Origin: an uncultured Clostridia bacterium
GTDB taxonomy: Bacteria; Bacillota; Limnochordia; Darwinibacteriales; DTU012
DNA: 64,000 bases
Direction of reading: 5' to 3'
Assembly: GCA_900019385.1 (NCBI GenBank)
Contig: FIZJ01000025.1
Coordinates: forward strand, 1-64,000
In this document: piece after piece, positions 19,458 to 27,378 of the stretch
Numbering within the stretch: position 1 is the stretch's first letter
How the letters are laid out: the number at the start of each line of letters is the position of its first letter
Program-made: the position numbers and the translations under genes
Notes under the pieces: generated by a model
What the model saw: only the letters and a program-made list of their open reading frames with translations
Databases searched by the model: none
What the model was told of the DNA's origin: nothing

Positions 19458-20321
19458 TCAGCAGCGGTGTTCTGCCAGCAGCTGATCAAACTGTTCTCTG
19501 GTCAGGGCAAGGGGGGTTTTGGTCAGGGGTTGGTCCTTGATTCCAGCCAATTCATTGTGGAAGAGAGGCCTTTCTTCTTGGAAAATGATACCCGTGAGGA
19601 CACCGTCCGTCTCCATGACCTTGGCCAGAGCCTGCAGGCGATCGCCCGGTTGGTAATCCTGTTCATCCAAGTTGATAATCCTTTCCTTAAACCATTCAAA
19701 GGTATTGATCCTGTTGAAGGTGACACACGGGCTGAAAATGTTGACATGGCTGAAGCCTTTGTGCTCGATGGCGGCTTTGATGATGTTGGTGAGCTGCTTC
19801 ACATCGCCGGAAAAGCCTTGGGCGACAAATGAAGCTCCGGCTGCCAGGGCTATTTCCAAGGGGCGCAGGTGCAGTTCGGCGGAGCCTTTGGGCGTGGTTT
19901 TGGAAATAAAGCCTTTTCGGCTGGTGGGTGAATACTGTCCGGTGGTCAAGCTATAAATGTGATTGTCCATCACCAGGTAGGTGATGTTGACATTGCGGCG
20001 CATGGCCTGGACCCAGTGGTTGAGCCCGATGCCGTAACCGTCGCCATCACCCCCGGCGGCAATCACCGTGAGTTCAGGGTTGGCAATCTGGATTCCGGTG
20101 GCAACTGGAATAGTCCGGCCGTGGAGCGAGTGGACCCCGTAACCGCCGTAGTACTGGACTATCTTACCGGAGCAGCCGATTCCCGATACCACCACCACCG
20201 ACTCGGGCGGGAGCCCCAGCTGGAAAATGGCCTGCTGCAGGCAGCCTAAAACGGCGAAGTGCCCGCACCCGGGGCACCAGGTTGGGCGGGCGCCGCGGTA
20301 GTCTGTGAGTCGAAGACTCAT
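19458..20321 (-). CDS. korB: 2-oxoacid:ferredoxin oxidoreductase beta subunit
   Basis: TWCPGCGHFAVLGCLQQAI; GIGCSGKIVQYYGGYGVHSLHGR; TPP motif GGDGDGYGIGLNH. Confidence 0.93.
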   Translation of the reverse strand: MSLRLTDYRGARPTWCPGCGHFAVLGCLQQAIFQLGLPPESVVVVSGIGCSGKIVQYYGGYGVHSLHGRTIPVATGIQIANPELTVIAAGGDGDGYGIGLNHWVQAMRRNVNITYLVMDNHIYSLTTGQYSPTSRKGFISKTTPKGSAELHLRPLEIALAAGASFVAQGFSGDVKQLTNIIKAAIEHKGFSHVNIFSPCVTFNRINTFEWFKERIINLDEQDYQPGDRLQALAKVMETDGVLTGIIFQEERPLFHNELAGIKDQPLTKTPLALTREQFDQLLAEHRC

Positions 20322-22045
20322 GACAACACCTCGCTTGCTTTTTCTGTGATTTCCACCACGGTCAAGGGCAGGCCGTCATAGCGGTTGTGGGAGATGTATT
20401 TGTGGTGAAACCCGATTTCTCTCTTAAGCAGCATCCCCAATTGTCCTGTGAAGTTGTTGTCCACAACCAGGCACTTTTGGGCTTTCGCGATTAAAGGCGC
20501 AGCGGCGGCTTTCGGAAAGGGCGCCAGGATCTGCAGGTGCAGATGGGCAACTTTTTTTCCAGCTTGTTCCAGCGCCAGCCGGGCTTCACTAAGCTGGGCG
20601 TAGGTAGAGCCGCAGCCGACAAGAAGCAGATCCGGTTCATCACAGCCGCTGTACATCGTACCCCACTGGCTTGGGGAGAAGGGCGAAAGTTTACGGAAGC
20701 GCTTTTGCATTTGTGTGATCCGGTTGTGCCGATCTTCCACTTCCTCCCGGGCATGTTCATCGTGTTCGTTGGAAAGGGCCACGTACATACCATTGGCCTG
20801 CCCGGGGAGGGATCGGGGTGAGATTCCTGATTCGGTCAGAGCATAACGCTTGAAGGTGCCGGGCTGGAGCTTTGTCAGGCTCTCATCGCTGATCAGGCCG
20901 GATCGCTCGACTTTGACAGCGTTGAAGTCAAACTCGGCGGCAGACTGTTTGGACATGCCCAAAAACATGTCGGTCGCCACAATCACCACACACTGGTAGT
21001 GTTCCGCCAGGTTGAAGGCGTCAATCATCCGGTAAAAGCAGTCTGTGATTGTGGCGGGCGCCATCACAATCCTGGGTATTTCCCCGTGGGCGCCGTAGAG
21101 GATCTCATTTAGATCGGATTGCTCTGTTCGTGTGGGGAGGCCTGTCGCCGGACCGCCCCGCTGGACATCCACGATAACAATCGGGATTTCGGCTATGCCG
21201 GCAAAGCCGATTGCCTCCTGCATCAAAGAAAACCCCGGTCCTGAGGTGGAGGTCATGGCCCGGACGCCGGCGTAGCTTGCCCCCACTGCCATAAGGCAGG
21301 CGCCGATCTCGTCTTCCACCTGGACTACTTTGCCGCCGTAGTCCGGCAGATGGTTTACCAGCCAATACATAATCTCGGTGGCGGGAGTGATGGGATAGGC
21401 CGCCAGGAAGCGGCAGCCTCCCGCCAGGGCGCCGAAACCAGCCGCTTCGTTGCCGGAAATCAGGATCAGCGGTTCATCCGCTTTGCGAGTGGGAAGAGAG
21501 AAGCGGCGCTGTACATGCCGGCGGTAGTAATCATATCCTTGTTGGATCGCGGAATTGTTCATCGCGATGATTTTCTCGCCTTTGCCTGCGAAGCGGGTGG
21601 CGACAGTCTGCAGGAATGGCGCGGGATCAAGATTGAGGGCAGCGGCGGTGACCCCAATCGCCACCATGTTTTTGATGATAGCATTGCCCAGCTCTTCCGC
21701 GATTTGGCGCATGGGGACGGCGCACGTTTGGATCGACGCCACACCTTGGGGCTCGAACGCAGCGTCATGAATCACAATGGAACCCTGATGCAGTTCCTCC
21801 CGGTTTTCATCGATAGTACGCTGATCAAAGGCGATGAGGATATCCGTGAGGTCACCGTGGTAGTGCACAGTCCTGTCGGCGACGCGGATCTTGTAGTTGG
21901 TGTGCCCGCCTTTGATCAACGACATGAAATGGCGGTAAGCGAAGGTGTGGTATCCCAGGCGGCAGAGGACCGTCCCCAGGATCTCGCCGGTGGAATCAAT
22001 ACCTTCGCCTTGGGCGCCCCCCACTTTCCAGGTCAGCTGCTGCAT
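20318..22045 (-). CDS. korA: 2-oxoacid:acceptor oxidoreductase, fused gamma-alpha subunit
   Basis: start refined to ATG 22045 after GGAGGTGAGG; GGAQGEGIDSTGEILGTVLCRLGY; NEAAGFGALAGGCRFLAAYPITPATEIMYWL; 4-bp overlap with korB. Confidence 0.92.
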   Translation of the reverse strand: MQQLTWKVGGAQGEGIDSTGEILGTVLCRLGYHTFAYRHFMSLIKGGHTNYKIRVADRTVHYHGDLTDILIAFDQRTIDENREELHQGSIVIHDAAFEPQGVASIQTCAVPMRQIAEELGNAIIKNMVAIGVTAAALNLDPAPFLQTVATRFAGKGEKIIAMNNSAIQQGYDYYRRHVQRRFSLPTRKADEPLILISGNEAAGFGALAGGCRFLAAYPITPATEIMYWLVNHLPDYGGKVVQVEDEIGACLMAVGASYAGVRAMTSTSGPGFSLMQEAIGFAGIAEIPIVIVDVQRGGPATGLPTRTEQSDLNEILYGAHGEIPRIVMAPATITDCFYRMIDAFNLAEHYQCVVIVATDMFLGMSKQSAAEFDFNAVKVERSGLISDESLTKLQPGTFKRYALTESGISPRSLPGQANGMYVALSNEHDEHAREEVEDRHNRITQMQKRFRKLSPFSPSQWGTMYSGCDEPDLLLVGCGSTYAQLSEARLALEQAGKKVAHLHLQILAPFPKAAAAPLIAKAQKCLVVDNNFTGQLGMLLKREIGFHHKYISHNRYDGLPLTVVEITEKASEVLS

Positions 22046-22049
22046 GGCC

Positions 22050-22337
22050 TCACCTCCCAGGTTCGGGCTTGCTCTTTTTGGTGTCCAGCTGAGGATCAGC
22101 TGTGGCGTCGTGCATCGGGTGCATGAAAGGCCCCCCGGCGGGGGTTTCCGCTCTCCATTCCAGGTTGTTTTCGGCATCGTTGATGTCGATGCGGTTGTCC
22201 GTGGACTGATCACCGGCGAGCTTTTGCGGTTCAACCGTGGAATCAGCCCCGAGCCTGAGCTGTTTTTGGTTGTCAAAGGCGCTGCCTTTTTGTGGCGGCT
22301 TTTTGCTTTTCGTGGATGAGTCATTACTGTTTGCCAT
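22050..22337 (-). CDS. Hypothetical hydrophilic low-complexity protein
   Basis: 95 aa from ATG 22337 with GGAGG 7 nt upstream; MANSNDSSTKSKKPPQKGSAF... Confidence 0.55.
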   Translation of the reverse strand: MANSNDSSTKSKKPPQKGSAFDNQKQLRLGADSTVEPQKLAGDQSTDNRIDINDAENNLEWRAETPAGGPFMHPMHDATADPQLDTKKSKPEPGR

Positions 22338-22380
22338 GATTCGAACCTCCATTCGCAGTTCCCGCGTTTTTACGCGGGCT

Positions 22381-22827
22381 TCAGCCATGCATGTCCTTGT
22401 TCAGCTTTGCCAGTTGGTCCTGAGTCTTGGGCGTGGCGACGCCGCCGTTGGCCTCTATATCGCTGAGCACCTTGCTCAAGTCCCGGAAGATACGTTTGTC
22501 TGTGGTGATGTGGACAGTGTATTCCTGCGGCGCCGTTTTGCGGATCAGATCACTTGTTTCCTGCTTGATCTGCTTCAACCTCAGGCGGTCGAAACCCGAA
22601 ACTTTGATGGCGACGGAGATGTCTTCTTTCAACACCACCGCCACCGCCTGGTCCACCGCTCGGTGACGCTCAACGGTTTCTTTGACCTGGGCAGCAAGGC
22701 TCAGATCTGAAGGGAGCGGAGTTTTGGCCTGCGGTGGCTGGGATTTGGGCTGCAGGCCTGAACTGCAGCCTGCTGCCAACAACAGCGGGATAAGGAACAG
22801 GGCTGCGGCTGCCCTCAAAAGAATCAC
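22381..22827 (-). CDS. YhcN/YlaJ-like sporulation lipoprotein
   Basis: lipobox LLLAAGC; KVSGFDRLRLKQIKQETSDLIRKTAPQEYTVHITTDKRIFRDL. Confidence 0.8.
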   Translation of the reverse strand: MILLRAAAALFLIPLLLAAGCSSGLQPKSQPPQAKTPLPSDLSLAAQVKETVERHRAVDQAVAVVLKEDISVAIKVSGFDRLRLKQIKQETSDLIRKTAPQEYTVHITTDKRIFRDLSKVLSDIEANGGVATPKTQDQLAKLNKDMHG

Positions 22828-22832
22828 CCTTT

Positions 22833-23186
22833 CTATCCTTTTGGCCTGAACACGAGGGATGCGAGAAAGGCAAAGATGATTGCCGAAGAAATTCCGGCGC
22901 TGGTGACCTCAAAAATTCCGGTGACGATCCCCACCAGCCCGGATCGCTTGGCTTCACTGAGGGCACCCTGGACAAGGGCGTTTCCGAAACTGGTGATCGG
23001 GACTGAAGCGCCGGCGCCGGCGAAGTCAATCAGGGGCTGATACAGCTCCAACCCTGATAGGATAGCCCCGGCCACGACCAGGACTGTCACCATGTGGGCG
23101 GGAGTGAGCTTGCCTACATCGAGCAAAAGTTGGCCGATGACGCAGATCAACCCGCCGACCACAAAAGCCCAGAAGTAGATTTGCAT
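22833..23186 (-). CDS. spoVAE: Stage V sporulation protein AE (SpoVAEb type)
   Basis: FVVGGLICVIGQLLLDVGKLTPAHMVTVLVVAGAIL...DFAGAGASVPITSFGNALVQGA. Confidence 0.93.
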   Translation of the reverse strand: MQIYFWAFVVGGLICVIGQLLLDVGKLTPAHMVTVLVVAGAILSGLELYQPLIDFAGAGASVPITSFGNALVQGALSEAKRSGLVGIVTGIFEVTSAGISSAIIFAFLASLVFRPKG

Positions 23187-23201
23187 CCATCATTCACGCT
23201 C

Positions 23202-24212
23202 CTATACGGTGTACTCGATAGCCACGGCATGGGCAATGCAGGGAATACTCTCCTTTTGCTGGTAGGAGAGGGGTGACAGCAGTGCGCCGGTGGCCACGAT
23301 CAGCACTTTCTTCAGTTCGCCGCGGCGCATCCGGTTCAAAATATGGCCGAAAACAACCACCGCTGAACAGGCGCAGCCGCTGCCCCCGGCGAAGCGCATC
23401 GGCTGCTCGCGGCTGTAAATCATCATTCCGCAGTCAACATATTTTTCTTCCGGCATGTCTATATGGTACTTGGGGAACAGCTCCAGGGTCAGCTGGTGGC
23501 CGTAACGGCCCAAATCACCAGTGATGATCAGATCATAGTCGCTTGGAGAGGCGGCCAGGTCCTGAAAATGGGCAGCGATGGTGTCCACAGCGGCCGGCGC
23601 CATGGCGGCCCCCATATTGAACGGATCCTTCAAGCCCATATCCACAATTTTGCCGATGGTCGCTGAAACCACCCTGGGGCCGGCTCCCGTGGGCCCTAGG
23701 ACTACGGCTCCGGCTCCCGTCACGGTCCACTGTGCCGTATCGGGCTTTTGGGATCCGTACTCCGTAGGATAGCGATACTGTTTTTCAACGGCGGCATAAT
23801 GGCTGGCGGTACCGCAGAGCACATTGCCGCCGAACCGGGAATCGACGATTAAGGCGCCTAAAGCGAGGCTTTCCATTGATGTCGAGCAGGCTCCGAACAC
23901 GCCAAGGTAGGGGACGGACAGCGTCCGGCCGGTGAAAGTCGAGCTGATGATCTGGTCTAACAAATCGCCGCCGATGAAAAACTCAATATCCTGCTTTTGC
24001 AGGTTGGCTTTTTGCACAGCGAGTTCGCAGGCTTCTTCCAGAAGTTTTTTCTCGGCTTTTTCAAAGGTTTTCTCACCGAAAAGCAGATCATCGTGGAGCA
24101 GGTCGAAATCCTCCGCGAGGGGGCCTCTGGCCTCCCGCGGGCCGCCGACAACCGCAGCCCCGACAATAACCGGGCAGTTGGTGAAAACCCAGCTTTGACT
24201 TCCCTGCTTCAC
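23202..24212 (-). CDS. spoVAD: Stage V sporulation protein AD
   Basis: KQGSQSWVFTNCPVIVGAAVVGGPREARGPLAEDFDLLHDDLLFGEKTFEKAEKKL; thiolase-like FGACSTSMESLAL. Confidence 0.95.
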   Translation of the reverse strand: MKQGSQSWVFTNCPVIVGAAVVGGPREARGPLAEDFDLLHDDLLFGEKTFEKAEKKLLEEACELAVQKANLQKQDIEFFIGGDLLDQIISSTFTGRTLSVPYLGVFGACSTSMESLALGALIVDSRFGGNVLCGTASHYAAVEKQYRYPTEYGSQKPDTAQWTVTGAGAVVLGPTGAGPRVVSATIGKIVDMGLKDPFNMGAAMAPAAVDTIAAHFQDLAASPSDYDLIITGDLGRYGHQLTLELFPKYHIDMPEEKYVDCGMMIYSREQPMRFAGGSGCACSAVVVFGHILNRMRRGELKKVLIVATGALLSPLSYQQKESIPCIAHAVAIEYTV

Positions 24213-24215
24213 GGC

Positions 24216-24689
24216 TTAAACACCTCCGATCATGGCGATTAGGGTGCGGATCAAGGCGATCACGAACGCGGAAAACACTCCAAAGACAATCACGGATCCT
24301 GCCAGCTTGAACATGTTGCTGCCCACGCCAAGCACATATCCTTCCGTGCGGTGTTCCAGCGCAGCCGAGGCCATGGAGTTGGCGAAGCCGGTGACCGGCA
24401 CGGCGGTCCCTGCGCCGGCCCACTGGGCGATGTGATCATAAACGCCGAGGCTGGTGAGGAGCACGGAAAGAAAGATGAGAGTGGCTGCTGTAGGGTTCCC
24501 GGCGCTTTTTTCGGTGAATCCGAAACAGAAAATGTAGAAGTCCGTGATCCCCTGGCCGATCAGACAAATAATTCCGCCCACCAAGAACGCCCGGACACAG
24601 TTGGCCAAAACAGGCCGTTTCGGCTCGTTGGCCTTGGCCATCTGCTGGTATTCTTTCTGGGTTAGGATCCGCTGCTTGTGCTCTGTCAC
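24216..24689 (-). CDS. spoVAC: Stage V sporulation protein AC
   Basis: RAFLVGGIICLIGQGITDFYIFCFGFTEKSAGNPTAATLIFLSVLLTSLGVYDHIAQWAGAGTAVPVTGFANSMASAALEHRTEG; likely GTG start at 24689. Confidence 0.95.
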   Translation of the reverse strand: MTEHKQRILTQKEYQQMAKANEPKRPVLANCVRAFLVGGIICLIGQGITDFYIFCFGFTEKSAGNPTAATLIFLSVLLTSLGVYDHIAQWAGAGTAVPVTGFANSMASAALEHRTEGYVLGVGSNMFKLAGSVIVFGVFSAFVIALIRTLIAMIGGV

Positions 24690-24784
24690 TGTGACAACCT
24701 CCTCAACTCTTATCCTGTGCATGAATGGAAGCGATTAAGCACGCTTGTCTTTTTTGGCCAATGGGAATAAGTGCCAAAGGTGTA

Positions 24785-25975
24785 TCAATAAAGCCAGTAC
24801 TTCAGCCAGTATTTTTCAAAGGCGGCCTTGGCCAGATAGGCGGCAGCGCTCGGCCACAGCATGGCCGTCCTGGGAGGGGAAGCGTAATAGTCTATGGACA
24901 AAATCCTCCCTTGGTTGAACCCGGAGATCATTACCGCGCCGGCCCCTTTGCTTCGATAGCGGAAACGGGGTGCTTGTCCGGTGATGCTGAGGGCGATGTT
25001 GCGGGCGACAACTTCAGCCTGGTAGTGGGCGAAGATACCTGCCTTAGGGGCCCACATACCGTTCGCGGGCATGCGGATGGCGGCCGCGTCGCCGACGCAG
25101 AAAATATTCTCTGCTTCCGCCACATGGCTGCCGTCACCGTACTGGATCTTGGCATGAAGCGTGTGGGGGGACACGGCGCACCAGCCTTCATCCAGAACCA
25201 ATGGGCCGTTTTTCAGTGCCAGTGGGCCGGTGTGAGCAGGGACGCCGATCAAAAGATCGCCAAAGATGGCTCTGCCGTCCGCCAGGATCACGGCATGCCG
25301 CTGTTTGTCCACGGCCTGGATCGCGGCATTGGTGATTAGGCTGATATCTCTTTGCCGCAGCATTTGTTCAAGACTGCTGCTTACTTTTCGCCCAGCAAAG
25401 GGAAACAAGGCCGGTTCGGGAGTGATGTGAATCAAGCGGGCCTGACTGCGGACTTTGCGCCGGCGCAGCCAGGCATCGATCAGGAAAATGATCTCATATG
25501 GGCCAACTGCTCCTGTGTAAGGCAGGGACGCGATGAAAAGCACTATGGTTCCTGAGCGGAAGAACTCCAGCTCTCTTTGGAGCCGATGGACGGCGTGGAT
25601 ATCGTAGGGGTTGTAAGCTGTTTCCTTTTGACCGGGTACAGCTTCGGGGTGAAGCTCGGCGCCGAGAGCGACAATCAAATAGTCGTAACGCAAAAGGCCG
25701 GCGGTGGTCTTGACTTGGTTCTGGCTTGGCAGAAGTTCCTCCACTTCAGCCTGAATGAACTCAACACCTTTTTCCTGCAGCCTGTCAAGACTCCGGGTGA
25801 TCTGTTCCGGATTGCGCAGCTTGGCCATGAGCAGCGGGTAAGCGGCCTGGAAATAATGCTTGCCGCCGCGGTCGACGACGAGAATCCGGTGTTGTTCGCC
25901 CAACAGCTTGCGCAGAACGTTGGCGGCCGCCACGCCGCTGGTCCCGCCGCCAAGGATCAGCACTGTTTTTCCCAC
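24785..25975 (-). CDS. FAD-dependent pyridine nucleotide-disulfide oxidoreductase, SQR/NDH-2-like
   Basis: VLILGGGTSGVAAANVLRKLL; FCVGDAAAIRMPANGMWAPKAGIFAHYQAEVVA; LPYTGAVGPYE at the usual KCPPAPYE position. Confidence 0.85.
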   Translation of the reverse strand: MGKTVLILGGGTSGVAAANVLRKLLGEQHRILVVDRGGKHYFQAAYPLLMAKLRNPEQITRSLDRLQEKGVEFIQAEVEELLPSQNQVKTTAGLLRYDYLIVALGAELHPEAVPGQKETAYNPYDIHAVHRLQRELEFFRSGTIVLFIASLPYTGAVGPYEIIFLIDAWLRRRKVRSQARLIHITPEPALFPFAGRKVSSSLEQMLRQRDISLITNAAIQAVDKQRHAVILADGRAIFGDLLIGVPAHTGPLALKNGPLVLDEGWCAVSPHTLHAKIQYGDGSHVAEAENIFCVGDAAAIRMPANGMWAPKAGIFAHYQAEVVARNIALSITGQAPRFRYRSKGAGAVMISGFNQGRILSIDYYASPPRTAMLWPSAAAYLAKAAFEKYWLKYWLY

Positions 25976-26126
25976 AATTCAACCTCCGCCGTGTGACATT
26001 CCTGGGATTAGTCTAACCACTTCCTTTGGTTTTATTTTGCACCGCTTTGTGCAGGGTTTATTGTTCTAAACTCGAATATATACACAATACTTATTACTTA
26101 GTCAGTTTGTAAAGTGAGGTGTCGCA

Positions 26127-27089
26127 GTGAGTTCAATCATTGGTAGGCATTGTCCCTATTGCCAGCGGCCCATTTCCGGCCATGACGAAGCCCTGGTGTG
26201 CAAGGTGTGCGGTACTCCCCATCACCACCGGTGCTGGGTGGAGCATCAAGGCTGCGCGGTGGCTGGATGCAGCGGCACTTTTGCCGACGCGGAGATTCAC
26301 AGTGGGCATCTGGGGCATGCCGGCGACGGCCAAGAAACCACCACAAGCCGGACCGAGTACTGTCCCAAATGTGGAGCGGAGATTCCAGAGGGCCGGACAG
26401 CCTGCCTAAGCTGCGGCGCAGAGCCGTGGAATGGAGAAGATCATCAAGGGCGGCTCCCGGTGTTCAAGACCATCATCGATGGGTTCAAATTCGCTTTCGA
26501 ATGCTTCGAAAGACAAGGCTGGCTCTTGATCCTGCTGCATTTGGGCATCACGGTGGTGGCAGGCCTTATGTCTTTCCCGCTCACCCTTTTACAGTTTCTG
26601 ATGGGGATTGCCGGTGTGCCGTTCGTGGCGTTTCCCTTCTCTATTGCCATGGCGCTGCTATCCATTTTCATTCAGATTGGCGTGATGATCATCTATCTTA
26701 AAGTAGCCGATGGTCAAGAAGCCAAGGTCAACGATCTGTTCTCTGGAGGGAAATACCTGCTGCCCTTTATCGGCGCGAACTTGCTGGTGGGCTTGGGTGT
26801 CTTTGTGGGCATGATCTTGCTGATCATCCCCGGATTGATCTTCGCTTTGCTTGCCGTCTTCACTCCCCTCGCTGTGGTTGACCGGGGCTGCGGCGTTGTG
26901 GATTCGATATCGTTAAGCATACGCCTGGCCGGGGACAATTTTCTGCTCACTCTCACGCTGGTGATCGTCATGGCGATCTTGAACATAATGGGAGCATTGT
27001 TCTTCGGCATCGGCATGCTGTTGACAGTACCCTTCAGCGCTCTGCTGGAAATCTACTGCTACCGGAAAATGCTTCACAGGAGCCGCTAA
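26127..27089 (+). CDS. Membrane protein with N-terminal prokaryotic RING-like domain and zinc ribbon
   Basis: CPYCQRPISGHDEALVCKVCGTPHHHRCWVEHQGCAVAGC, then CPKCGAEIPEGRTACLSCGAEPW, then hydrophobic TM segments. Confidence 0.75.
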   Translation: MSSIIGRHCPYCQRPISGHDEALVCKVCGTPHHHRCWVEHQGCAVAGCSGTFADAEIHSGHLGHAGDGQETTTSRTEYCPKCGAEIPEGRTACLSCGAEPWNGEDHQGRLPVFKTIIDGFKFAFECFERQGWLLILLHLGITVVAGLMSFPLTLLQFLMGIAGVPFVAFPFSIAMALLSIFIQIGVMIIYLKVADGQEAKVNDLFSGGKYLLPFIGANLLVGLGVFVGMILLIIPGLIFALLAVFTPLAVVDRGCGVVDSISLSIRLAGDNFLLTLTLVIVMAILNIMGALFFGIGMLLTVPFSALLEIYCYRKMLHRSR

Positions 27090-27117
27090 AGAGATTTTGG
27101 CTTGCGGTGTTTGCGGG

Positions 27118-27149
27118 CTGGGGCGGCAATTTGCATGCCCCAGTTTATT
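27118..27149 (+). terminator. Probable terminator of the RING-like gene
   Basis: CTGGGGC...GCCCCAG followed by TTTATTT. Confidence 0.65.
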
Positions 27150-27291
27150 TATGTGCGCTTTTAAGAAGGAATTCAGTAGGTAAAATGGAAATACTATGAG
27201 GGCAATTTTGGCCAATTTCACAGAATGGAGCGTGTGTCCATGAACAGCCTGGTTCCCAGCGCCGCTGTCAGCCCGGAAATGCCGCCATAAT

Positions 27292-27320
27292 TTGACACAA
27301 GATTTCTATTATGTCATGAT
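27292..27320 (+). promoter_or_regulatory. Sigma-A-type promoter upstream of hppA
   Basis: TTGACA - 17 nt - CATGAT. Confidence 0.6.
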
Positions 27321-27378
27321 TGTTTTTGGAATGCCGGATGCTGTTGTGAAGTTATAGTATAGGATTGGAGGCTAAGTT

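Noticed and set aside
22046-22324. N-terminal extension of KorA in the ORF track
   Set aside because: The gamma-domain GGAQGEGIDSTG starts right after ATG 22045 with a good RBS; the extension overlaps another better-supported small ORF in a different frame.
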